NCBI GenBank assembly: GCA_003550325.1
Contig: QKWP01000267.1
Location: 141,379-205,378, forward strand
Reading direction: 5' to 3'
Origin: Gigaspora rosea
Lineage: Eukaryota; Glomeromycota; Glomeromycetes; Diversisporales; Gigasporaceae
DNA: 64,000 bases
The position numbers and the translations under genes are program-made. Under the pieces are notes generated by a model. That model saw only the letters and a program-made list of their open reading frames with translations. It was not told the origin of the DNA and did not search any database. Shown here piece after piece: positions 1 to 11,298 of this stretch; within the stretch, counting starts at the first letter, position 1, and each line of letters opens with the position of its first letter.

Positions 1-30
1 GCTTCTAGGTAGATTAGAAGGTACTATGTA

Positions 31-60
31 CATCAAAATTTTGCAAGGAAAATTTATTAC
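31..60 (-). repeat. Fragment of recurrent TTGCAAAATTTT module
   Basis: Read on the minus strand this segment contains CCTTGCAAAATTTT next to an A/T run. The same short module occurs inside several otherwise different elements in this window (about 10314-10400 minus, 14408-14490, 42945-43070, 50206-50290, 59060-59180, 61805-61840). Here only the core is visible, without clear termini. Confidence 0.4.
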
Positions 61-104
61 TAATGCGCAAAAGGCCTTTTCATAGACTAAATTTTGATTT
101 ATAG

Positions 105-630
105 TAGTGAATTGACTCGATTATATTATGCTCGATCATTGATCGATTAAGATCAATAATCGAGCACCAATTGATAGGCTCGAGCAACAATAGGTCAATC
201 AATGATTGATGATGCTGATCGATCAAATAAGTATTATATTGATCGATTAAAAATTTTTTAATATGATTTCACTCGGGATATTATTTAATTTCTGATCTAA
301 ATGTCTAACGCTAATATTTCATATGGCCGAAAATTTTTGATGAAAATGTTGTGATTATTAATATCGGGCGCATCGTGTTACAAGAAGAGATGTAATTTTA
401 TAAGGTTGCATGACCTTATTATTTTTAATATAATATTTTTTAACTGGTAAATATAATATAATCGATCAATGATTGACTTAATTATTGATCGATTATATTC
501 ACTCGAGCTCAAAATTACATGCTTGATCGATCATACTCGATCAAGCATGTATCCTTGATTTTTGATCGATTAAAAAATTTTTTTCGGGTCAATCATCGAT
601 CAATAATTTTTTTGCCAAGTCAATTCACTA
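105..630 (+). mobile_element. Non-autonomous hAT-like MITE, copy 1 (526 bp)
   Basis: The element starts with TAGTGAATTGACT and ends with AGTCAATTCACTA, so it has terminal inverted repeats beginning TAGTG, which fits the hAT pattern YARNG. It is flanked by an exact 8-bp target-site duplication, ATTTATAG, at 97-104 and 631-638, the size expected for hAT transposases. Both subterminal regions are crowded with the motif TGATCGAT and its complement, as in the transposase-binding regions of hAT elements. There is no coding sequence. An inverted copy that looks identical by eye lies at 4735-5260 with its own different duplication. This copy is upstream of the F-box/LRR gene. Confidence 0.9.
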
Positions 631-638
631 ATTTATAG

Positions 639-2133
639 ATGAACTTTTGAATTTTCTGATCTGATCTTGAAATTTGATTGGCTGTGAAATTTTTTACGGT
701 GGTGATTTTATCCCCGTTGATAATATATGATTCCGAATTTTTTAAAATTCGAGCTAGTTTGAGCTATAAATCTTTGGTTAAATACTAAATTTTTCCGAAA
801 TGTAATAACGAATAAACAAATTTAGCCGGCTAAAACTTTGAATTATGTAGATTTTGGCCTAAATTATCATTATATTGGCTAAAAAAAAAAATCATCAAAA
901 TTTATCAGTGTCAGTGCCGCAGGTCCTACATTCTAATAAAACTTTCTATATAGCTCTTTTTATTTTATTATGGTTATATAAATAATTTACAATTTGAAAA
1001 TAAAAACCAAAATATATGGAAGTTCTCCTATGATGTATATACTTGTCCATTGTAATTCCTCCAACAATAACGTAATATTTACATATATACGTATGTACTG
1101 TAATATAGAGAAAAGTCATAACTGGTAATTAGATAAGTGTACATGTCCCAAATAATACTTCGAACGGGTAAGACCTAGAGATGGCAAAATTATTACATAT
1201 TCTTAATTATAATGTTCAAGGTTTTTGCTATGTAATTTTTACGATATTTTATTTTTAGCAAAAACCAATTTTACTTTTTTTGTTTAAATCTTAGTCATTA
1301 TCATGTGGTTAAGTGTATAAGAATAAGTAATAATACTTAAGTAAAGGATACGTCATAATTAATTATTACATACCTGATACGTACGTACAGTACGTACAAA
1401 ATACCATGGTAATAGCTATTTGAGGACTAATATAATACATCGATCTAATATATTGTTCTAAACAATGGCCGAACCTAAGTTTTGGGTCGGGTTTTCCATA
1501 GTCCGACCAGAACTTCAAAATTTCTGCAAGTGATGCAATTCTAAAAAGGATATTTTTATACGTAGATCGTAAGATTCCCAATCACCCTAATAATCTTAAT
1601 GTCATGGATTATATTTCTTCCTGGGATGCTGCAAACTTCCAATTATATACAATTAGAAATTTTACGTTGTATTCGCAAAACAGGAAGTTGCACTCTTTTT
1701 TGCAAACCAGGGTCATATTCAACGCACTAAATCAAAAATGGAACAACTGTCAAAAAATCGTCCCTCTACAAGTGTTATCATGCAATAATCTTTTTTTTCC
1801 TTTTTGGGTATTAATCAACACGGATCAGCCCGACAAAGGCAGATGATTTTACATATATTAATATACTTGCTTCACAGTCTAAGCCTAACCCAATTTTTTA
1901 ATTGAAATTATATAATAAATGCGCACGCGCTTGGTCAAAAAAAACTGTGCATATTTGACCTCGTACGGAGTATCTCAATATTGCGCAATATCTTAATGAA
2001 TAACGTTATCGTTTCACCACATTACATTACACGTACGTACTTACTTATTTACATGTGTAACGTATATCTCAGATATTTATCGGGAATCGAAAATTTGTCC
2101 TTCCTTTACACTAAAATTTTGATCTTTCAAAAA
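639..2133. other. Intergenic DNA upstream of the F-box/LRR gene
   Basis: AT-rich sequence with no convincing gene. Short open frames at 1366-1581 and 1604-1846 show no recognisable domain. An ACGTACGTAC-type run is present at 1379-1397 and another at 2031-2040, about 95 bases before the chosen start codon of the F-box/LRR gene; such runs recur in front of other loci in the window. A stretch near 1470-1510 resembles the GGGTCGGG-type ends of other repeats here. No TATA box or terminator could be assigned with confidence. Confidence 0.5.
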
Positions 2134-3921
2134 ATGACAATATTACCAAACGAATGCTTTCTCGAAATATTTCGTTGTTTCCAGACTGATTATAGAAGCT
2201 TATTTTCATGCCTTCTCGTAAACCGTCATTGGTGTAAGATTATTGTACCAATATTATGGAGTGAACCAACAGTCCATATCGATGATAGAAGACTAATAAG
2301 AACATGTCTTTTGGCATTAAATGCTAAAGAGCAAGCACTATTAATCCCCTTTAAAATTATCTTTCCTAATTATTCAAAACCATTATTTGAATATACAAGT
2401 TATACTAAATCTGTGGGTACTTACTTGTCGGATGGTGTCCAAAATTGGCTTAACGATGAAGGATATGAAGGATATCATAATTCAATTTTTATTAAAGATG
2501 ATGATGAGCCTATGAATGCTCTTAAATGTTCTTTGATTGCAATGTTTCTAAGAACAAGCAAGAATCTTAAATATTTAAGATTTGATAAAATTATTTATAA
2601 TAGTTTAATAATTTTTGAAAACCTTTATAAAAACACCTCTATTACTTCGTTAAATTTGGACCTTAATCATTTTGATTTCACGGCAATTGATGCGCTTATA
2701 GATGCGCTTTGCAAAAATGTTGCTATAACTTCTTTAACACTTCGTCACAGTCGGATTGGTTTTGAAGCTGCAAAATCATTAGCGAAAGCTCTTTGCAGTA
2801 ACACTACTTTGACTTCTTTAAATTATAATAATAATCAACTTTATTTTGATGGGGGAGAAGCATTAGCAAAGGCCCTTCGTGTAAACACTACTTTAACTTC
2901 TTTAAATCTTGAAAATAATAACCTTTATTCTGTGGGAGGAAAAGTATTAGCTGAGGCGCTTTATAATAATAATTCTCTAACCTTTTTGAATCTTAAATAT
3001 AATCTCCTCTGTCCTGAAGGAGGTGAAGCAATAGCAAAGGCCCTTTGCGTAAACAATACTTTGACATCTTTAAATCTTTCGGATAATCAACTTGGCCCTG
3101 AAGGAGGGAAAGCATTAGCAATTGCCCTTGTTAAAAACGTTACTTTAACTTCTTTAAATGTTAGCAGAAATGAATTTGGTGTGGAAGGAGGAAAATCGAT
3201 AGCAGAAGCTCTTTTCAAAAATACTACTCTAATTTCTTTAGATCTTGGATTTAATAGACTTAATTCTGAAGGTGGAAAATTATTAGCAGAAGCTCTTTGT
3301 ATAAATACTGGTCTAACTTTCTTAGATCTTCGTTATAATTCTCTTAATTCTGAAGGAGGAAAAGCACTAGCAGATGCTCTTTGCAAGAATTCTACTCTGT
3401 CTTCCTTAAATATTGAATATAATCAACTTGGTTCTGAAGGTGGAAGAGCACTGGCAAAGGCCCTTTGCAAAAATTTGACTCTAACTTCCTTAAATATTGA
3501 ATATAATCAGCTTGGTTCTGAAGGAGGAAAAGCAATAGCAAAGGCTCTTTGTAGAAACACTGCCCTTGCCTCTTTAAATATTTATGATAATAATATTGGT
3601 CCTGAAGGAGGAAAAGCATTTGGTGAGGTTCTTTGTAAGAATAGTATTCTTACTTCTTTAAATCTTTCTGATAATCAACTTGGTTCTGAGGGAGGAAAAT
3701 CATTAGCGAAGGCGCTTTATATAAATACCACTTTGTCTTCCTTAAGTCTTTCTTATAATCAACTTGGATTTGACGGTTTAAAAGCACTAGCAGAGGCTCT
3801 CTGCAATAATGTTACATTGACTTCATTGAATCTTTATGAAAATAGAATTGCTCGCGAAAATAAATGCTTATTGAAAAAAAATTTTCATACAAATACTACA
3901 TTAACAGATTTGAATTATTAA
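2134..3921 (+). CDS. F-box and leucine-rich-repeat protein (RNI/NLRC3-type LRRs)
   Basis: A 595-residue intronless protein. I chose the ATG at 2134 because the F-box-like segment starts there (MTILPNECFLEIFRCF, then L-V-N-R-H-W-C to about residue 45); the frame is open a further 51 codons upstream but that part starts without an ATG and shows no domain. After a linker of about 120 residues, residues 167-595 consist of about 15 tandem 28-residue LRRs of the ribonuclease-inhibitor type, consensus NTTLTSLNLSxNQLGxEGGK followed by ALAKALCK; the repeat is visible in DNA as an 84-bp period. The F-box family recruits substrates to SCF ubiquitin ligases and LRRs usually bind the substrate; that role is inferred. 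Large F-box and LRR families are known from Rhizophagus. The last repeat is degenerate (ENKCLLKKNF). The gene lies between two inverted copies of a hAT-like MITE. A decayed relative lies at 34684-34870. Confidence 0.85.
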   Translation: MTILPNECFLEIFRCFQTDYRSLFSCLLVNRHWCKIIVPILWSEPTVHIDDRRLIRTCLLALNAKEQALLIPFKIIFPNYSKPLFEYTSYTKSVGTYLSDGVQNWLNDEGYEGYHNSIFIKDDDEPMNALKCSLIAMFLRTSKNLKYLRFDKIIYNSLIIFENLYKNTSITSLNLDLNHFDFTAIDALIDALCKNVAITSLTLRHSRIGFEAAKSLAKALCSNTTLTSLNYNNNQLYFDGGEALAKALRVNTTLTSLNLENNNLYSVGGKVLAEALYNNNSLTFLNLKYNLLCPEGGEAIAKALCVNNTLTSLNLSDNQLGPEGGKALAIALVKNVTLTSLNVSRNEFGVEGGKSIAEALFKNTTLISLDLGFNRLNSEGGKLLAEALCINTGLTFLDLRYNSLNSEGGKALADALCKNSTLSSLNIEYNQLGSEGGRALAKALCKNLTLTSLNIEYNQLGSEGGKAIAKALCRNTALASLNIYDNNIGPEGGKAFGEVLCKNSILTSLNLSDNQLGSEGGKSLAKALYINTTLSSLSLSYNQLGFDGLKALAEALCNNVTLTSLNLYENRIARENKCLLKKNFHTNTTLTDLNY

Positions 3922-4350
3922 AAAAAAATAAATTTGATTCGAGAAAAGGATAAAATTAGAGGTTTTTTGTTATATGAAAATGATATAATATTTGAATAAT
4001 AATTAGCTCACAACCATTTTTACTTAAGGAATAGATGCTGTTGAATTAATTAAATTTTGCAATTAGTCCTTTAGAATTGTATCCTTATAACTTAATATTG
4101 AAATAAAAATGCAATTATGTATACAATATTCAAATTATGATGACTAGTTGTAACAAATTAAAATTTATTTTTTTCTTTATTATGATCTTCTCGATTTGTA
4201 AAATTATAAAATTTTCTCTTATATTCCATACCTTATACTGAAATGGTAGTGATTGGTGGCTTGATGGCTTAATGCAAATTTCCTGCACTTCCAGGAAATT
4301 TCCAAACTTTTTTAAATCAACTCCACCTAGATATCACCTGACCAAATCTA
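3922..4350. other. Downstream region of the F-box/LRR gene
   Basis: AT-rich sequence with no gene seen. The stop codon is followed at once by an A-run and AATAAA-like text (about 3920-3935), which could serve as a polyadenylation signal, but A-rich text is common here. The stretch ends at the 8-bp duplication TTCTGACG (4351-4358) that borders the next element. Confidence 0.4.
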
Positions 4351-4655
4351 TTCTGACGTAGGGATCCTAATTTTCTGCTGCGACAAGCCCCAAATTCTGC
4401 CTGCTCTACACTTCGAATTATGCGAATTATGCGATAAATTTTTCAAAATTATGCTACAGATTATGCGGATCAGATAGAAATATGCGAAATTTATCGTTAT
4501 AAATTTTTATCGTTATCGTTATTGTAAGTACTGAACCCCCATCAGTAACTTACCAATAAAACCACAAAATCTGTGTAATATAAAATTACGAAAAGAGTCG
4601 TATTTACAAAACTGTCTTTTGCGCCAAACAAAAAAATTACCTGCAAAATTTAGTA

Positions 4656-5482
4656 TAAGGCCATGCAAAGTTAATTTTTCGTTTTGCATAACCCGCCGAC
4701 CTTTTTTTTTAAAATTTCAATCATGCCAATTATTTAGTGAATTGACTTGGCAAAAAAATTATTGATCGATGATTGACCCGAAAAAAATTTTTTAATCGAT
4801 CAAAAATCAAGGATACATGCTTGATCGAGTATGATCGATCAAGCATGTAATTTTGAGCTCGAGTGAATATAATCGATCAATAATTAAGTCAATCATTGAT
4901 CGATTATATTATATTTACCAGTTAAAAAATATTATATTAAAAATAATAAGGTCATGCAACCTTATAAAATTACATCTCTTCTTGTAACACGATGCGCCCG
5001 ATATTAATAATCACAACATTTTCATCAAAAATTTTCGGCCATATGAAATATTAGCGTTAGACATTTAGATCAGAAATTAAATAATATCCCGAGTGAAATC
5101 ATATTAAAAAATTTTTAATCGATCAATATAATACTTATTTGATCGATCAGCATCATCAATCATTGATTGACCTATTGTTGCTCGAGCCTATCAATTGGTG
5201 CTCGATTATTGATCTTAATCGATCAATGATCGAGCATAATATAATCGAGTCAATTCACTACAATTATTCCATTTTTGCTATTTAATTTTTTCTTCGGTGT
5301 CACCCGATGGTGACCTTAATTTTCTGGAAATACCCGATAGAACCGAAAAAAAAATCTAAAATTTTCTGGGTGTGAACATGAGCATATTAATTTACAGTAT
5401 ATTAAAAAAAAAAATCCGACCAGCCAACTGAAATTTTGGAACACCATGTTATGCAAACCGAAAAATTAACTTTGTGTCCTAA
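4656..5482. mobile_element. GGCCATGCAAAGTT-family inverted-repeat element, middle layer of nest
   Basis: Left end contains AGGCCATGCAAAGTTAATTT, followed by TTCGTTTTGCATAAC. The right end, read on the opposite strand, has TTAGGACACAAAGTTAATTT, then TTCGGTTTGCATAAC. After removing the 526-bp MITE inside it, this element is about 300 bp. It also holds the segment GTGTCACCCGATGGTGACC, with a close counterpart near 25882. Related sequence occurs at 15044, 25730, 27231, 39171, 42268 and 46920. The duplication may be TA but is not clear. No coding sequence. Confidence 0.7.
4735..5260 (-). mobile_element. Non-autonomous hAT-like MITE, copy 2 (526 bp, inverted)
   Basis: Same length as the element at 105-630 and apparently identical to it when read on the opposite strand. 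It carries a different exact 8-bp duplication, CAATTATT, at 4727-4734 and 5261-5268. Two identical-looking copies with different perfect duplications mean two separate, probably recent, insertions rather than one duplicated segment. It is the innermost of three nested insertions. Confidence 0.9.
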
Positions 5483-5791
5483 TATATGTTTCTTATTAAA
5501 TTTTTATACTACTTTAACGATATGTTTTATTACTTAGAATTCTACCGTTATTTGAAATTTCAAATCTGATAATTTATGAAATTTATGTTTCGTACAATCA
5601 AATGCTGCGTCCAATAGGAACCCGATATTACTCGATCTTTAATTCCGGACATTTATGCGCAGATTATGCTTTATTAATTATGCGAAATTCATCTTGATAT
5701 GCGAATATCGCAGTCGCATATGCTTCTGCGGTAAAATCTGAATTATGCGCATATTATGCTATCGCAGATCCGCGGTATCCCTATTCTGACG

Positions 5792-6200
5792 ATACCCATT
5801 TTGATCCCACAGTTATTCACATCATATCTTTTTTTTATTTCATTAATATCAATTTATTGGTATTCCTTATATTAGCATCACTAGCATCAGTATCTTTATA
5901 TTAATGTGGTATTTAGTGATAGATTATCTCTTAGGTCTCTGCATTTCTCAGACTTGACTTTAGTCCTACCTTTGATCCCTAAGTTATTTATTTTCTCTCT
6001 CCATGTACATGGTTGGAGTATAAATTGGTACTATTCTCTATCTTGTTTTATCTGCTCTCCCAATCAACTATTATACTAGCTAGAAAATAGGAACTTATAT
6101 ATATATTGATGATTGTGCAGCTGATGGCTAAATTTGAAACCATTATTTGATTGGTTTTTCAGATGAAATAATTAAAGTTTTTATGCAAGAATATTTTTTA
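5792..6200. other. Intergenic AT-rich DNA
   Basis: No gene, structured repeat or convincing signal was seen between the hAT-like nest and the pogo-like MITE. Confidence 0.4.
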
Positions 6201-6202
6201 TA

Positions 6203-6374
6203 CAGTCAGACCTCTCTAAATGCATCTCCTCTAAGTGCATAACCTGTTTAAATGCATATCAGTTTTCTGGCCCAAATATATACCAAACCTTTATAAATGC
6301 ATTTTTTATTGTTCTCTTAATGCATACCTTCAAAAGTTTGGTCCCAACAATATGCATTTAGAGAGGTCTGACTG
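6203..6374. mobile_element. Pogo-like (Tc1/mariner) MITE, 172 bp
   Basis: Perfect terminal inverted repeats of at least 20 bases (CAGTCAGACCTCTCTAAATG) with TA on both sides (6201-6202 and 6375-6376). CAGTNNRACCTCTCT ends and a TA target are typical of the pogo/Tigger branch of Tc1/mariner. It is too short to encode anything. Related ends occur at 23243, 29320, 30494, 55246 and near 61000. Confidence 0.85.
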
Positions 6375-6376
6375 TA

Positions 6377-7300
6377 GTTCTCTTTTCATTATCATTTCAC
6401 ATATAGCGAAGTAAAGAATTATAAGAAATGTATTGATTTTGAAGCAAAAGTTGTTTAATTTATTTGATTCCATAGCTAAGTTATATTTATCCAATTCAGA
6501 ATTATTTCAGAATTGGTTTTTAATATCTTATTTAATTTTATAACCGTTCTAATTTTCACATTCTTATCTCATTAAATATTAGCAATTTATAGCCTTATAT
6601 GTTTGCAAGATTTAATCTAAAAAATTCACCTTACTAATGCTTATTAGAAAAACCTTTTCCTTCTTTGTTTACGAAGCTTTATTGAAGAATGATATTATTT
6701 CTGATAAATTTTCGATGTATTATAATGGTTAGCTAAAAATAAAATTGACGATCATCAAAACTAAAATATTAACGGACATAGATCACACTCAAATTTGGTA
6801 TATTTGGTATATTACTTTCTTATTAAATTTTCCACCCCGGAATATATGGCAAAAAGCATATACTGTTAGATGTGCGTATCGGTGCAGGAAAATCTAAAAA
6901 TCTCAATCACTTTATATAGAAATAAGGTCAACTAACTTATTATAGATAAATTAAATAAGTCATTCTCAATAATGGTTTATTTAGTATGCATATAATAGTT
7001 GCTAATAAGCGCATATTGTTCTTTGTGCATTATCTCTATGCAAAAAGGCTGAGAATTCTTGACCCTTCATTTTATTAAGATTCGATGTGTTACTAATATA
7101 TGCACTATCCTATATAAAGATAATGTGGTTTTTAAAATTCCTGCACTGTACGTACGTACTGTCACAATTCGAAATTGTGACATTAGAAGATTGAATTTTT
7201 CGATTAGTTTACCCCCATTTGTAAATAGATCTTCTCTTTATTTAGTATAGATAACTTCATTAAATGTTAGTCAAAATTCGTGTAAACTTGATTAACATAT
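6377..7300. other. Intergenic AT-rich DNA
   Basis: No convincing gene. A short open frame at 7059-7250 has no recognisable domain. A GTACGTACGTAC run lies at 7148-7159. Confidence 0.4.
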
Positions 7301-7640
7301 GGGGTGTCTTCAATTAAAAGGGCCCATTTTTACATTTTTTTGAAAAATGAGTTTTCGTTAAATTCATATAAATTTTGACATGATTGACTTTTTTTAATTA
7401 TAAATGAAAGTCGAATTACATAATAAAAAATCAAGATAATGTAAAAAGAAAAATTACATGAGGCTGCGTAGAGCCAACACGTCACGAGTTTACCCAATAG
7501 TCACCTGCCGTCTTTAACCAATCAATATCGTGAAATTTGATTGATCCCGGATCAGTCCGAAAATCAAAACAAATAATTAAACTCAAATATCTCAAAATAA
7601 AATATATGTAAAAATGGGCCCTTTTAATTGAAGACACTCC
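7301..7640. mobile_element. Terminal-inverted-repeat MITE, about 340 bp
   Basis: The left end GGGGTGTCTTCAATTAAAAG, then GGGCCCATTTTTACAT, is matched by an inverted copy at the right end (about 7605-7640), with one or two differences at the extreme tip. No coding sequence. A target-site duplication could not be identified, so the superfamily is left open. Confidence 0.75.
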
Positions 7641-7660
7641 CCTTTTTGTAAAATCTTCAT

Positions 7661-7803
7661 AACACGTGTTAGCACGTATGCGTGTTAAGGGACGCGGATT
7701 ATAAAAATTCTCAATAGCACGTCAACGTGCTAGGCTTAGTTGTACCATCATATAGCGTGTTAAACGACACGTTAACGTGCCAAACAACACATTAACGTGT
7801 TGT
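7661..7803. repeat. Cluster of CACGT/ACGTG motifs
   Basis: About nine copies of CACGT or ACGTG, several as ACACGTTAACGTG-like palindromes, occur within some 140 bases. CACGTG is the core bound by bHLH factors in fungi, but the cluster could equally be a decayed tandem repeat. A similar cluster surrounds 61185-61720. Confidence 0.5.
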
Positions 7804-8273
7804 ATATTAAATTCAAATGTATATAAACGAATGAATTTGGCTTCAATAAAGATATCCACCACGATCCAACTCTAATACAATACAATAGAATAGAATACAA
7901 GTAGAGAAGTTTCCTTCGATTTTACTTAAAGAAAATAAAGGAAGTTAGCTAGTGTAGTGCTGAAGAGACCTTTATTCGAGTAAATCAGAAAATTATCACC
8001 TAGTGACTATTAGAGTTAAATTGGTAAAACGTATACACTCTCCCACCTTAATGGTTACATTACTTAGTTGGCAGTTTAAAAATTCGACTAAATATAGACA
8101 CATTCATTGGTTAATGCTAGGTAAATTGACGATCATAGTCTAAAATAATAAGATACTGACTGGAAAAGTAGACTTTGGGACTAATCCAATTCAACCACAA
8201 AACCTAACAAACATAGACAACCTATTGAAGGAAACATTTAAACTTGGCTAGCGGCAGAGTAACACCTCAGAAG

Positions 8274-8768
8274 CAGTGAAAAAGATTTGAAAATTTTTTT
8301 TTGTTCTTCAGGAACATAAGAAATTAAATTTATGTTCCCAAAAGATTTTTAATGTTCCTATAATAAAATTAATAAATATTCTCTTTCTCTCTCTTTATTT
8401 CTCTCTCTCTTTTTCTCTTTCTCTCTCCTTCTCTTGCTCTCTTTCTCTCTCTCTCTCTCTCTTCTCTTCTCTCTCCCTCCCTCTCTCTCTCTTTCTCTCT
8501 CTCTCTACTGCTCAAAAGTTAAATAATAAGCGCTGCTCGGGATTTTCTGCATCCACTACTTTCTCTTTCTCTCTCTTTCTCTTTCTCTCTCTTTATCTCT
8601 CCCTATCCTCTAAAAAAGGCATGTCACCCAAAAAAACTATCATTATAGGGAACACAAATTATAACTTTTATGTTCCCACTTTGTTCCTAACAGGGAATTT
8701 AAATTTAGTGTTCCTAAATTTTTTTAAATGTTCCTGGGAACACTGGGAACATTAAATCATTAACACTG
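8274..8768. mobile_element. Possible hAT-like MITE containing CT microsatellites
   Basis: The left end CAGTGAAAAAGATT and the right end (complement CAGTGTTAATGATT) form imperfect inverted repeats starting CAGTG, and both inner flanks repeat GTTCC-type motifs. The 8-bp flanks (CTCAGAAG and CTTGTGAG) match only partly, so assignment to hAT is tentative. The interior is largely CT-rich microsatellite. Confidence 0.5.
8381..8606. repeat. CT-rich microsatellite, two blocks
   Basis: Polypyrimidine runs made of CTCT and CTTT units lie at 8381-8506 and 8561-8606, separated by about 50 bases of unique sequence. They sit inside the inverted-repeat element at 8274-8768. Confidence 0.9.
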
Positions 8769-11298
8769 CTTGTGAGTGGTGATCAATAAAATAGGCAATC
8801 AGCCCTAAGACTTGAGAGTTGGATTTATAAAAAAAAAAAATAAAAAAATGAGCAATAGATAGATGCATGAAGAAACGGATCCAACTAATCTAACTGATGT
8901 ACCTATATGAACGATATACTGCTGAGAAATACTAGAAAAATGACGATTTCTGAAATCACGACAATCATTTTGCATATGAAATAAATTTTGAAGTAATCAA
9001 TATGATCTAAGATCTGAAATAATGCTGGTTTACTGATTTCTCACCAATTTATCATTGATCGAATGCAAATCTCATTTTTCATTTGTAAATCACTGATAGG
9101 GTGGCTAATAATGTAGTCATCGAACAATTGCTTCGTAATTATTACTTTTTACTTTTTTTTTACTTTTTAATATTAACGTTTGGCAATTCTCTTGAGTTTA
9201 GCAACTCTTTACAAACATTTTGAGGGCTCTCTTTTTAGCAACTCTTCGAATTTATTAATTTAACAATAATAATAAATATCGAACGACAACAATCATACAG
9301 TATTAAATAATTTTTTTCGAATATTAAAGTATCTATTTTATATTTTCAGTTAGCGCAGGGCAAAATGCCATAATACTGTCAACCTATTATATAGAACCAA
9401 TGTTCATTATAATAAGCCTTCAGAGTTGATTATATTTGACTGTACTTCGAATTTTGTTAGTAGAAAGTTAGTGTACTCAATCAAGTATCGAAAAATAAGA
9501 AATTTTTACTTGAGCAATCAATACACACATAATGATAAATATTTAAGATCTTTTTATTTTATTTTATTTATTTATTTATTTTTTTTTTATTATTATTTTT
9601 TTTTTGAATTACATTGTAACGTTTGTATGCTAATGAAGAATCGAATAAAGTAATTTTTACTTAAGCAACTAGCACGATAAATATTTAAGTAACTGTAAAT
9701 TTGAAAAGATATTTATAACGATAAGTTTTGAAATAATTTTTTTTTTGTTTTTTTTTGGAACTTGTGACGGTGCTATGGTATTTCATAACTTGGGTGTAAT
9801 AAAGGCTCCCAAAATAATGCGCCTTCAATGGGTCTTTACCACTTTCCCGACAAAAATTAACTGAAACTAACCCTAATCCTAACCTAATACGGCTAACTTG
9901 TCGAAATTTTGACATGTCGTGAAATGATAGGATCCGGCCTTCAATATATGTCACGTGAGTGACTTTCTAATATAGCGACGATACAAAGTCAAAAGTAACT
10001 ATTCAAAAGCGTAATTAATAAATAGTTTGTCATATGGTGTAATAAGTAAAGAATACAAATAAGATATGTAAATCGTAAGAGAAATATAGAGTTCTTTATA
10101 CAAGTCTTTAATAATCAAGAACTTTTGAATTAAATACTTTGTGCAAATCATATATTGATAAAGCAGTGTTCTATCAAGAGAGATTTATATTCACCCTATA
10201 TCGCTTAACCTCGCGACAATATATTCAAAAGAATTTACTAATTTCCTACTGTAGTACAATTCACATGAAGTGATAAACATTCTACTTTTGATAATCCGTA
10301 AAAATTTGCTTTAACTTCAGGGTTAGAGTTAGGGTCATTTTAAGAGTGGCTTTAGTAAAGACTACGCACAATTTTGCAAAGAATTTTTTTTTTGTTAAAC
10401 AAAATTTTAATTATTAACGATTTTGAGAAACATCATCAAATTCCATGTTAACTAGCTTGTCTAATACAATAAAAATCCAATTCGTTTAATATAAGCAACA
10501 TTTCCTATAAATTTATATTAATACACAGTTAAAGTTATAATGAAAGATATAAACGTTCATTCATAAAGTCATAAAAAAAGTAATCATTGCAACCATTTAT
10601 AAAATTTTCCTATTTTGGTTTGTATCACATTCGAAAATGCGTACATAGTACTGTACGTACGTTTTAAAGGACATTAAATAATTGTGATTCTGATTTTTTT
10701 GTTCTTTATCAAAATTAGCAGCTTATAGATAAATCATTATTATCTGACCACATGAGCTAATGGCATCATTTTTTGTGATCGTATTGAAATAAGTAACGTG
10801 GTAATATTAACATCATTTTATAGATATTGAGCTTGAGTTCGGGGATTAATACAACATGAGCTCCATTAGCCTACATGCAAAGCTGCTAGTGTTACTTAGC
10901 ATATAATTTATATAATAATTATATGCGCCATAATTCAACTTCAAGTAAACTGTTGGGATAGCTTAAACTAATTGCTTTTGCACATATAGCAAATAATCCC
11001 GGAGTTTGTTAGAATGAGGTAATGTCTCGTTAGCATCAACGCATATAAGAAAAAAATGGTTTAAGTCTTTGTTTAATTTTTATTGAAGTTATTAAAATAC
11101 GTTCTGAATGGAGTCAATATTGTGTAAAATCAGGAAAATCATAAAGTTTAATTTAATAAATTTAATAATGAAATGTATACTTATAGCGATTCAATTCTGA
11201 AACTTTTTTGGATAATATCGACAAAAATTCAGCAAGGTTAAATAAACTTTTTTTATAGGAATACATTATACCTCATTATGAACAAAATAACCTTAGTT
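8769..11298. other. Long intergenic region upstream of the first membrane-protein gene
   Basis: No convincing gene in 2.5 kb. Contents noted: a T-rich run at about 9555-9610; a GC-richer segment with CTAACCCTAATCC near 9866-9880; a minus-strand copy of the TTGCAAAATT plus CCCTAA-like module at about 10314-10400; a GTACGTACGT run at 10653-10662. From about 10910 to 11050 the sequence (TATATGCGCCATAATTCAAC, then AGAATGAGGTAATGTCTCGT) aligns by eye with 20225-20345, upstream of the paralogous gene at 20536, so the duplication includes promoter DNA. Confidence 0.5.

Larger units (their letters stand above)
4359..5783. mobile_element. Non-autonomous hAT-like element carrying two nested insertions (1425 bp)
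   Basis: The left end reads TAGGGATCCTAATTTTCTGC and the right end, on the complementary strand, TAGGGATACCGCGGATCTGC. An exact 8-bp duplication, TTCTGACG, lies at 4351-4358 and 5784-5791. TAGGG ends with 8-bp duplications fit hAT. Subterminal regions repeat TTATGCG-type motifs (for example AATTATGCGAATTATGCG near 4415-4435 and again near 5650-5760). No transposase frame is present. A different terminal-inverted-repeat element (4656-5482) is inserted inside, and that in turn holds a hAT-like MITE (4735-5260), giving three layers. The TTATGCG motif is shared with the element at 61208-61584, so these two are probably related. Confidence 0.85.

Noticed and set aside
1981..2133. 51-codon upstream extension of the F-box/LRR protein
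   Set aside because: The frame is open but begins at TTG, shows no conserved domain and overlaps an ACGTACGTAC run typical of upstream DNA; the F-box begins at the ATG at 2134.
3392..3619. Open frame on the minus strand of the LRR gene
   Set aside because: It is the antisense shadow of the 84-bp LRR repeat, open only because the repeat lacks the relevant stop in that frame.
9685..9954. 89-codon minus-strand open frame
   Set aside because: No recognisable domain; half of it is encoded by T-rich simple sequence and by a CCCTAA-like stretch.
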